A stretch of 64,000 nt of DNA, taken from positions 22,018,501 to 22,082,500 of the forward strand of contig OY720097.1 of NCBI GenBank assembly GCA_963082875.1, written 5' to 3'. The translations under genes were made by a program, and so were the position numbers. The DNA comes from Corella eumyota. Its lineage: Eukaryota > Chordata > Ascidiacea > Phlebobranchia > Corellidae. How positions within the stretch are numbered: position 1 is the first letter of the stretch; each line of letters begins with the position of its first letter. The notes beneath the pieces were generated by a model. That model saw only the letters and a program-made list of their open reading frames with translations, was not told the DNA's origin and did no database searches. Positions 54,514-64,000 of the stretch are shown here, piece by piece.

Positions 54514-57500
54514 TTACCTTAGTAAACTAGTTCTAATGCCCCCGTTGTTATGGTGACCAGGATGTTTATCGTGATGATGCGGTCCCCCTCTTATTATTCC
54601 AAATATTAGCACGGTTACGATGATCACAAATAAGAAATAGCTGCTGTGCATCATTCTCAAGTAAACTAGTTGCCTTGTTTCCTACCAAATTAAGTTTAAT
54701 TTATAAAAAAGTTGTTTTAAAATTCTAAATATGATTACCTATATATAATTATATATTAGTAAGTAAAACTGTCACTGACGGCGCAGAGGTAAATTATTAT
54801 TGGTAACTATTAATTATGAGTTGTTGTGACCATACTATGACAATTTAAATGTTAATTGTAAGGTGGACAATGAACTAGTGCTCTTTATTTAAAATTATGT
54901 ATTTATTTAAAATTTTTTATTTAAATTTGATTTTTCTCTTAAATTTGGGATTCTGAAAAAAACTAACTTTCTAAGATGTTAGTTAAAATAAATTATGTAT
55001 ATGCTTTTTATAATTACCATTTTATTATTAATGACCTTATTTTTTACATTAATTTATACTTGATGTGGGAAGGTCGACTTCACGATCTAAACATACCCTG
55101 ACCCAATCTCAATTTTCCATTAGCAGTTTGAGATATAAATGATTATAATTGCCAGTAATTTAAATCGTTTATAGCGCATTACTTAAGGGCGCTGGAGCAT
55201 GAGAGCAGTGGGGATCACACCCAGGATCTCATGAAGTTAAGTGTATAATAAAACTGCTAAATTTATTAAACTTCTTCTACTTACCAAACTCAACATAATT
55301 TGTAGTTGTCCTTCTTCAACCCTGTTTATTCTTGCTTTGAATTTATCACAATGTCCATTGCTATTAGGAACAAGTTGGTGGATTGATAAAGTGGATTTAT
55401 TATTAATAGAGCATGTTGAAGGCCGTCTAAAATTAAAAAAATTAAACTTTATTAAAACAAACTCTTATTCAAGAATGAGCATTTTTTAATTTTTCTTAAA
55501 AAACATTCTTAAACTAATTGAAGCTTCATTTTAAAGAAAAAATACTACAAAAAATAAGATTTCAACATAAATTTAAAAACTAATGGGCTATGGGCTTAAC
55601 TGGATAAAAGCTTACAAAAAATAATACATTCAAAAAATTAAATTAAGTAATATATATTTTAAACAAATATACCATTTAAAAATATCAAATTTTTATTATA
55701 TATAAAAGCAACAAAAAACCCCATTCTTTTATTTGAATTAAAATTTGGGATTTCTTAGTGGTAAGATGATAACAAAACACAGATTGCACACTAAGCTGGC
55801 TGTGAATACAAAACCAAAAAGCTGAACAGAATGTTAGCAACAAGATATTTTCCCATTCTATCAAAAACTATTTTACCAAATAAAAATTAAAAAAAAACTA
55901 AAATTTTGATATTGACATTTTACCCAAAATTCAGGTCAAAATATCGTCGGAAATAAAAAATCATTTTTGAAGAGGGTTTGGGGTAACAGGAAAAAAAGGA
56001 ACGGATATCATCGCTTGAAAAATGGGCTTTCGGACAAATATAAAAGTATAACGTGGTACATTTTTTTTTATTAATTTATCCTCCAATGTGGGAAAGTTGA
56101 CTTTCTGACTTAAACACAGAGTAAAATTTGTTAACCGGACCCAGTCTTTAGTTGACTTTGGCAGTTTGAAAGGTATAAATTATATATAATTGCTCGATAA
56201 ATAGGCTTGTAATTAAGTATTAACCCAACAAGAGTTTATAGCAGTTATAGTGCCTTGCTCAAGGGTACTACAGCATGAGAGGAGTGGGAATTGAACCTAG
56301 GACCTCATGTTGTGAAGCCAAGTGTTCTGACCACAACCGCATGTTGACAGCTAATGCAAAGTTGCATTAAAAATCTTCTAACACAACAAAACTTACGGTA
56401 AGAATGGAATTAAAGTGTGTGGGGCCATAAACGTAATGCAAGTTGAAAAAGTTTTTACACATTCTATTTCATCTTCACATTGAACTTGAATTGGTGAATC
56501 CAAGAATATATTTAATTTGACCGATTCATTCGCAAATTGGCCTAAAAAACATTTATAACATTAACAATAGTAAAAGTGTTTTAACAACTAACAACAAAAT
56601 ATGGAAATTATTAAAGTGGAAGCAAAACAAGGTATGGACCTAAACAGGTAACAAAAACAAACACAATGGCATAAATAGAAACAGCTTTATAAAATAAACA
56701 ATAAAATATGCTATTAGATACAATATTTATTATACATATATACTTGTTATTAAGCAAACTTTATTAAAATATAGTTTTTTTATAATATATGATTTTAAGC
56801 AAACTTTATTAAAATTAAGTTAGGACTTTAATAAAATTTTATTTTTTATATATTTTTATCCTTGTTGTGTGAAAGTCGAATGCGCAACCTAAACATAGAG
56901 TAACATTAGTTACTTCGACCCAGTCTCGAGTTGCCTGTGACAGTTTGGGATAATATAGATTACAATTGCCTGATAATTATGCTGCTGATTAAGTGCTAGC
57001 TCAGCAGGAGTTTATACCGTTTATAGCGCCTTATGAAAAGATGCTACAGCATGGAGCAGTGGGGATTGAACCTACGACCCTAGTTGCGTAGTAAGTGTTC
57101 TTACCACTACACCACGCTGCCGACTTGTTTCTAAAATTAACTTTAAGAAAAGTTGTGTAGTAGTATTATAACAAACCTGAAAATCCTAAATCTGAGCCAT
57201 TTACTGTTGTAAAAAACATGCTGATCAGTCCCGGGTTTTCCCCCGGTTTCAATAACAACGACATTTTTAATCTTAGTGAAATATTTTGGTAATTATTCGA
57301 ATAATTTGTTGAAATTAAATCTGTGTTGTTGTTAGGGGTGGAACAGAAATTTAGTTTTGAGATGTTGCCCAGAAAATTGTTCCAGTCCTGTAATATAATT
57401 AACTTAATTTAATAATTTTCAAAGTTAATTAATCCTAATAAAGGCTAACCTTATAAGCAGAGAATTAATACTGAAATTTTTTGTTAAAATATTAAAAAAT

Positions 57501-58116
57501 TTATATATACATATATAAGATAATCTTTTATTAAAAAAAAACACGAAGTAATATTAACATTAATTGTTTTTTAGTACATATATAAATGAAAAAATATAGT
57601 TAATTATGATAACAACAAAATTATATATACTCCAACAAATAATAACAAACGAATTATTTTTAAATACTTTTATCCTAGATTTATAAGGGCCAACTTCATG
57701 GTCTAAACATAGGGCAATGTATTACTCTAACTCAGTTTCAAGTTGACTTTGCCAGTATGGGATATTATTGAACAGTTGGCAGATAAAAATCTAATTTTTA
57801 GTTAAGGATAAGCAAATTTCATTTTCTATACAGCACCTTACTCAAGAGCACAAATGACCTTATGTAGTAAAGCAAAGTGTTCTAACTACTACACCATGTT
57901 GCTGGTTCAATTGGTGAAAAATACATATTTAAAAAACGTTCAATTTATTACACTTACCCGCTGTGAATCTGGGTTTCTAATGTTATTAAGTTTAATGTAA
58001 TATGCAAATGAAATCAGAGCAAAAGCAATCATCCCGACACAAAAAATAAAAACCACTAGAGGGGGTCGAGAAGATAGAAACGACCTCATATTCTCAACTG
58101 GGCCGTTGTTGCCCAT
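54514..58116 (-). CDS. TMEM248: TMEM248-like two-pass membrane protein
   Basis: Five exons join in phase to 274 residues: 58116-57958, 57387-57177, 56541-56397, 55426-55285, 54681-54514. The start MGNNGPVENMRSFLSSRPPL aligns with human TMEM248 (PLENLKVYISSRPPL). A first membrane helix (about 19-41), DWNNFL at the exon 2 start, an extracytoplasmic loop with several N-x-S/T sites and paired Cys, then the conserved MHSSYFLFVIIVTVLIFGII helix (about 230-250) and a His-rich tail. Function is unknown in any species. Family length is about 314, so the loop is slightly shorter here. The open frame extends upstream of 58116 without an ATG. Three SINE-A copies and one decayed copy lie in its introns. 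Confidence 0.93.
55048..55240 (-). mobile_element. SINE-A copy in TMEM248 intron 4
   Basis: Inverted, shortened copy: TACTTGATGTGGGAAGGTC, ACCCTGACCCAATCTCAATT, GGGGATCACACCCAGGATCT; internal parts missing. 45 nt from exon 4. Confidence 0.8.
56061..56353 (-). mobile_element. SINE-A copy in TMEM248 intron 3
   Basis: Full-length inverted copy, diverged; ends 44 nt from the exon 3 donor. Confidence 0.88.
56846..57122 (-). mobile_element. SINE-A copy in TMEM248 intron 2
   Basis: Full-length inverted copy from ATATATTTTTATCCTTGTTG to CACCACGCTGCCGAC; 55 nt from the exon 2 donor. Confidence 0.9.
57664..57906 (-). mobile_element. decayed SINE-A copy in TMEM248 intron 1
   Basis: Inverted and diverged: TTTATCCTAGATTTATAAGG, CTCAGTTTCAAGTTGACTTT, head CTACTACACCATGTTGCTGG. 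52 nt from the exon 1 donor. Confidence 0.8.
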
Positions 58117-61100
58117 TTTTGTTAGTTTTTTGAATATTTTTTTCAAATTATTTAAAGATTGGTAAAATTTCAACTTAAGAAAAATAACTTATGTAATCAT
58201 TCTAAAAAACAAAGAATTTTATTAATTTATTAAAACGTTTTTTTTATCCTCGATGTAGGAAGGTCGAATGCGCAACTTAAACATAGAGTAACAACAGTTA
58301 CTGTGAACCAGTTCGAGTTGCCTTTGGCAGTTTGGGATATTATAGATTATAATTGCCTGGTAATTATGCTGCTGATTAAGTGCTGGCTCAACAGGAGTTC
58401 ATACTGTTTATAGCGCCTTACTTAAGAGCGCCACAGCATGAGGTCAGTGGGAACTGAACCCACTACCCAATGTGCAGTGTAGCAAGTGGTTCTTACCACT
58501 ACACCACGCTGCCGGTCCCATATTTAGTTACAACCCCTATTTCAATTGTGTAGTATTTTAAAACATAAAATTCCAGTCAGGTCTACTGCATTTAAATCCT
58601 ATTCAGCCCCTTTTTTTAATTTTAAAAAACCGTTTTATAGTTTCTATAACTCCAATTAACAAAATTTTGCTTGAACAAATAAACGAAACTTTTAGGTATT
58701 ATAAATATAAATATTAGGACTATTTGCTATTTGGCATGCTTATCACATAGACCATATAAAACTTGTTAAACTCGTATTTACAAATACGAAAACGATAAAC
58801 AACTTTAAAAAATGTAAGAATATGCAAACGTGTAAAAAAAATTTCGGCAACCAAAGTTTTCCCCTATTATTAAAGTTGTTTACATTTTAGTTATCCTCAA
58901 AAATAATTAATATTTTTTCTTTAAAGCCCCTGGGACATGCATTTTGCAAACGTTAGTAAAAGTATATTTTTGCATTTACGACAAAAGTTTATATTTTTTT
59001 GTAATTTATTTACAAAAAATATCTTAATTTTATTTCAGTTTTGGAAAGTTACAGTAATTTAAAAATAAATACTGTTAAAATCCCACGAACCGTTGTGAAT
59101 TTACTTGTGACGTCAGAAGTGGCCTAACGTGGCCATTTTGGAAAGATTTTTTTTTTTTTTGATTTAAGCGCGTGTGCAGAAATATTTTTATTTTATCGGC
59201 GTTAATATGTTTTGCCAAGAAGAAAGCAAATATGATTCAGTTTCTTTTAATAAATCTCTTTTGGAAAATGGAACTTTTATTTAATATATGTTATAACCCG
59301 AGTATTTTGACGCCGAATTGGGAAGGGTAAACAAATTTGAAATTGTTAGTACACACGTGTTTGAGGATTTTAAATCAAGTTTGCGTGAAGGCAGGGTGTA
59401 AAATACGAACTAGTAAGATGTTTATAATATATGTGAACTTATTCAAAATACTTAAATCAGTTAAAATAAATACATATTATAAGTAGCTCCTGCTTTTTAA
59501 GAAACAATTTAAAAAATATTTAGTATCACTTAGCCTTACTGCTAAACAGCGAAGCTAGGCCGTCTTTTTTGTTTTTTTATTTATTTAACAATAAGTTTTT
59601 ATGTAAATAAAGTGCCATGTGACAACTGGGTTTCTATAAGTTTAGTTTTCCAATCAGTATGCTGTAGGGAAATTTGAAAACTGAACAGTAAGACAACGGG
59701 GCTTGCTTGCAAAACTGCTCACCTAGGCTTTAAAGGTGTTTGCCTTAATCAATGAGTTTTAGAAACAGCCAATTTGGTTTAGAACAAAATTATGGTGTCA
59801 TGCAATTAAGGGATCTTATCACAAGTTAGTTTTTAATTTAGATTTATTTAAAAGAATGCTTTATCCTTTTTTTTACTAATTATTAGAAGTATAGGCATGT
59901 ACTGACAACTTATGCGATGGGGTTAGGGCTATTTAAAAAAATCTTGGAGTTATTAAAAGAAATAATAAAACACGAAGATGTTTGAAATATTAACATAAAT
60001 ATTTAGAAAAAAGGGAATTTTACAACGTGATGATGTTTGCCACTCTTTTAAAATCGTATCGTTTGCACAAACTGAATCTTTTGACGCACAATTTTTGATT
60101 CCCGGGAATTCGTGGAAACTAAACATTTTGCCTAATGCATCAGCATTCTTACGGCCCCCGACCAGATATGTTTCCACTGTATTTTTTTTTCAGTTTTTAT
60201 TAAATACAAAATATTTAAACGAAACTTTTTAAATTTAGACCAAATAAGGTACTTTTTTGCCATGACTCTTAATATTTTGTCCTCTGCGTATTTCTTTGTA
60301 ATTATTGTTAACGTCACAGAGGATTTGTTGTGACAATTTTAATATTTTTGAGTAGCTCATATTTTTTTGTTTTTTACCTCACGTTGAACAAACTATTTCT
60401 ATACGAAACTAAAACTTACAATTTTGCATAAATGTAGTAAATACAAGATAACAAACTTTAAAATCAATCATTTGCCAACTTTTGTTATTTGTAAACTGCG
60501 CAATTGTACAATTACGCTCCGTTTTGAATAAAAATGTGCGCACGCACTACTAATAAGATTTGTAATGCTTTTTTTTACCATATACGATATTATTTTTGTA
60601 GGCAAGGCTAGCCGAGTTACAAGTTAAACATTTTGTTGAAAAACTCATAAAATATTTGATTAAAAATACGTTTAAAGTTAAAATAAACACAGTGCAGACA
60701 GCAAAATATTTGATATTTTTAGGCCAAAGGCCACCTCTGACGTCACAATGGATTTGTTAGGATTTTAGTGGAGTACGATTTCAACCGCTCCTAACTTTAT
60801 AAAAACACGTCATAACAAAAATTTTTTTTTTCGAAGACCCAACGGCTTTATCAAAGTCAAGTTACTTTATGATGTCCCAGGCGCTTTAAAATCGTAAAAT
60901 TGATTTAGAAATATTGATATCAAAGTAAATTACTTTAAAAAATTAAAATTTTGTTATTTTATAATTTTTTATTCTATTAAATTTAAATCGTTTTTTTTTT
61001 ATATTTAATTTGCTAAATCAAAACAGTCTTAAAAAAACTTAAAACGAAAACCAAACAAAACATTGTTTTAGAAATCAAAGAAAACAACGTCGTTAAATTA

Positions 61101-61427
61101 TCCCTACCTGAAAACTATTGTGTTTCTGTTATTTTAAGTAAAATTACTCGCGCTGTTTTTATTTTTATCCCTTTGTTTTCTAAAATTTTGTTGGTTTAAG
61201 ACAAATTACGCAATAAATAAAAACGAATTCAATTAATTTTCAAAGGCTTTATCAAATTAAATTAAATGTCTAGTCAATATAGGTAACCTTTATAAGACAT
61301 TTTAGACAGAACTAAGCTTTAGCAGTAACGTTTAACAGAACCAAAAATGTACAAGCTGTATACAAGCTTAACAATATACAACAACACTTATATTTTTTTT
61401 AAGTTAAAGGTATAAAAAACAATAAAA
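58117..61427. other. divergent intergenic region, TMEM248 / coiled-coil gene
   Basis: Holds a SINE-A copy (58238-58516), two TGACGTCA octamers (59108, 60738), a T run near 59150 and an isolated coding-like patch on the minus strand (about 60030-60177). The rest is AT-rich with nothing recognised. Both promoters should lie here. Confidence 0.5.
58238..58516 (-). mobile_element. SINE-A copy upstream of TMEM248
   Basis: Full-length inverted copy from a T run/TATCCTCGATGTAGG to CACCACGCTGCCGGT; lies 120 nt upstream of the TMEM248 start codon, so possibly within its promoter. Confidence 0.92.
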
Positions 61428-63679
61428 ATGTTGCAAACCAACAAAAATAAAGTTATTCCAGTAGACGACGAGAAAGTTATCAAGTTAAAAAAACAACTAA
61501 AAAAAGCTCTCGACGATTACAAAATTACAGAAAACCAATTCTTAATTTCACAAAAAGGGGCTAAGCTGGTGAAACGATTGAAAAAAGAGCAAAAAGCTAT
61601 GAGCCAAAACCAATCGTGTTTTAATTTTTCAAAAAGTAAGTCTTAAATTAGATTTAACATGGTAATAATAACCCTTACATTAAATAATTATCTGTGTATA
61701 GAACCTAGGTAACGATATGTGTCCACGTTTATTTTGTAGCTCCGAAATCAATAAAACTGCCATATGTGGTACATGAGTTAATTTTTACAGGCAAATATAT
61801 TAGTTAAGAGTTGTGACCATATTACAACAATTAAAATCCTAACTTGAGGACGTGCTATAGGTTAAGTTTAAGTAACTTGTAACGATGTATTATTAATATC
61901 AAGTATAAACCGAACATAGTTAACCTTTGCAATAAAAACTTTAATTTTCAGAAGCAAAAAAGTCGGCCGACGATTACGACAAAGTAAATTATTTCGAGCA
62001 AAAGTTATTACAAGAAACTGAAAAATTCTGTTTTTCCCAAATACAAGAACTCAAAAAAACAAGCAGAGAATATCGAGAAATTAATTTAAATCAAGAAGAC
62101 TCCAATTTATTAAAAGCTCATCGAATTTTATATAAAGAAAAATATAGAAAAAGTAAAAACAGTAACTTAACAAAAATTGAATTAAAACAATTTTATTTAT
62201 TATATATTTAAAGAACATTTTTAGAGTTTAATTTTTTTTTTAATAAACTAAAAACATTAACATTTTTTGCATGTCATGTGTTCAAAAATTCAACCAAAAT
62301 GTTACAACATGTAATTAGAAAATTTATACGAAAAAAAACTAAATACATTTTTTAACCCTAAATAATCTAGAACTTCTAAATGCAATCGAGTCACGTGACT
62401 CCGAAAAACTGAGTCACGTGATCCAGCGAGTGTATGAGAAAAATCCCCTGTCACGTGACCTCAAACAAGAGTTAAGCAGAGCGGAGCGAATGTTGGAATA
62501 CATCGCGAAAAGAGAACGATTGAAAAAGGGAAGCACTTGGAAATTTGAATATCAACCTGACCAGGTTAAAAAACGGAGATTTCACATGGTGTAGTAGTCA
62601 AAACACTGGGCTTAACTATATGAGGTCCTGGGTTCAATCCCCATAACTTTTATGCTGTAGCGTCCTTGAGTAAGGCGCTATACACGGTATGAACTCCTGC
62701 TGAGCCAACACTTAATCAGTAGCATAATTATCGGGCAATTATAATTTATAATATCCCAAACTGCCACAAGCAACTCGAGACTGGGTCGGAGTAACGGATG
62801 TTACTTTGTGTTTAGGTCGTGATGTCGACCTTCCTACACGAATAAATGTAAAGAGTACCGCAGAAAAATAACATCGATTTCTTGATTTAAAACGCAAACT
62901 CTTAATTCTTAAATTAAACGTAAACGTAAATTGAAATTTAATTCAAAACGTTAAAAACATATTTTTCAAACAGGCTGGTTATAACCTTTCGTACTGGGTT
63001 GGAGTCGATCAATATTGGCTACGTAATCGTTACAAGGTGACGTCACGAGACAGAGAAACAGAAACCAAATTTAAACATGTTTCGAATACCGAACCAACTA
63101 AAGGTTTTATAACTTTTACACTTAGTTAAAAACAATTATTTAAATCTCTTGATATTATTTACATAATGTTATGTAACGTCGTGTGTTCCCATTTAAATTG
63201 TATTCGCTCATATTACCGAAAACCATTTGACCAAAGTAACACATTTCCAAAAAATTTTAAAACCAGCATTTTACCGAAATTTAGATCAAATCTTATCAGA
63301 ATTTAAAATGCATGTCACAAAAAATGAAGTAGGGTACATAAAGGTTAATTGAAATTGTCTTATTGTATATAAAAATGGCGTTTTCGGGCATATATTATTT
63401 GGTAAAATTACGGTAATCCATTAAAGTTATATTCAGCAATATAGCAAATATATTAAAGGCAATATTATTAAAATACTTAAAAATTTTACTTTTTATATAA
63501 AAGCAAATGCAATAGAAGAAGTTATTACAGAATTAAACACTGTTGAAAAAATAAAACCCACAAATGAAATGAAACCTTTAACAAACGAAAGATTTGAACC
63601 CGAAATAAAAATTGAGAAAACCCATCAAGTAGAATTTCAAGATAAAGAACAACATGAGAATAACCAAGAAAACAAGTAA
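61428..63679 (+). CDS. charged coiled-coil protein, unknown function
   Basis: Five exons join in phase to 298 residues: 61428-61635, 61952-62152, 62371-62564, 62974-63103, 63516-63679. The first two exons are Lys/Glu/Gln-rich and helical (VIKLKKQLKKALDDYKITEN; YFEQKLLQETEKFCFSQIQE). Exon 3 encodes an amphipathic helical hairpin (LLNAIESRDSEKLSHVIQR, LKQELSRAERMLEYIAKRER) similar in shape to repeats in ciliary and dynein-associated proteins, but I cannot name a family. Exon 4 has an aromatic patch (YNLSYWVGVDQYWLRNRY); exon 5 is acidic and ends in NNQENK. No signal peptide or membrane helix. Start is the first ATG after a T-rich AAG acceptor-like site 25 nt upstream. The exon 4 donor (GTTTTA) is weak, so exon 5 is the least certain join. 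Confidence 0.62.
62584..62845 (+). mobile_element. SINE-A copy beside a splice donor
   Basis: Sense copy from CACATGGTGTAGTAGTC to GTCGACCTTCCTACACG; starts 20 nt after the exon 3 donor (62564) of the coiled-coil gene, in the gene's own orientation. Confidence 0.88.
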
Positions 63680-64000
63680 AATAAATTAATTAAAACTTTA
63701 TTAAAGTGCTATAATGGAAAGTTTTGCAATTTTGTAAGTGATGTATATAGCACGTTAGTATGGTTGACACTTAATCATAAAATGGCTTTAGAACCTTTTA
63801 AAGAATATATGTGGTACTTACAATTTAATTTCTTTTAAATATTGAAAAATAATCATTACCAAAAACCAGGTTACAATATTTTTTTGTGTGACGTAGAAAG
63901 TACTAAGTAGCGTAGTGAACGTATACACACTAGTACTTTCTACGTCATCACAAACAGGGCTTCCCTTTCCTTTTTTTTAATAAATTATTTTTTTTTGGTT
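63680..64000. other. 3' flank with a strong hairpin
   Basis: No gene. Contains the inverted repeat at 63888-63953 and ends in a T-rich run at the window edge. Confidence 0.5.
63888..63953. repeat. 66-bp hairpin-forming inverted repeat
   Basis: Arms TTGTG(-)TGACGTAGAAAGTACTA and its reverse complement TAGTACTTTCTACGTCATCACAA pair over about 22 bp with a single bulged base, around a loop of about 22 nt. The arms could be the ends of a very small MITE or a foldback hairpin. No sign of a processed small RNA can be judged. Confidence 0.75.

Noticed and set aside
58117-58173. N-terminal extension of TMEM248 starting at 58173
   Set aside because: The first codon there is TTG, and alignment with human TMEM248 begins at the Met at 58116.

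Overview
The window looks like nuclear DNA of an ascidian tunicate, most likely a Ciona-type genome. The protein set is chordate-like (APH-1, LYRM9, ONECUT, an NR5A/FTZ-F1 nuclear receptor, UBAC1, TMEM248). The background is very AT-rich, introns are short and numerous, and a tRNA-derived SINE recurs about 25 times in both orientations. Species assignment is inference; no database was searched. Gene models were assembled by hand from GT/AG boundaries with reading phase checked across every junction. Each multi-exon model below closes to a whole number of codons.

Layout, left to right. 1-66: start of a minus-strand gene leaving the window. 587-805: LYRM9-like gene (minus). 1378-2100: single-exon APH-1 gamma-secretase subunit (minus). 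2880-3206: large inverted-repeat (foldback) element. 3498-8563: 15-exon secreted/transmembrane EGF-WSC-ZP protein (minus). 9863-15638: 12-exon protein with about 17 EGF modules and a probable GPI signal (plus), head-to-head with the ZP gene across 1.3 kb. 16626-24651: ONECUT transcription factor (minus, cut plus homeodomain). 29631-36701: NR5A/FTZ-F1 nuclear receptor (plus), divergent from ONECUT across 5 kb. 37821-42034: young-looking LTR retroelement carrying only gag and protease reading frames. 42184-51000: 11-exon gene for a long coiled-coil protein ending in a caspase fold without either catalytic residue (minus). 52369-53517: intronless UBAC1. 54514-58116: TMEM248 (minus). 61428-63679: five-exon charged coiled-coil protein of unknown function (plus).

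The genes do not form one pathway. The clearest functional pairing is the head-to-head ZP/EGF and EGF/GPI genes, both extracellular-surface proteins with similar modules. ONECUT and NR5A share a large intergenic region that may hold regulatory DNA for one or both. APH-1 (intramembrane protease subunit), LYRM9 (mitochondrial LYR family) and UBAC1 (ubiquitin ligase adaptor) are housekeeping-type genes; all three are intronless here, unlike vertebrate UBAC1 and APH1, which have several introns.

The most interesting points are the coiled-coil pseudocaspase, the loss of one of two conserved APH-1 histidines, the unusual EGF-WSC-ZP architecture with a dibasic site between the two ZP halves, at least 22 copies of the palindrome TGACGTCA where about one or fewer is expected, a gag-protease-only LTR element with LTRs that look identical, SINE insertions within about 20 nt of splice sites, a SINE nested in a second SINE family, and a 154-bp near-perfect palindrome built from SINE tail sequence.
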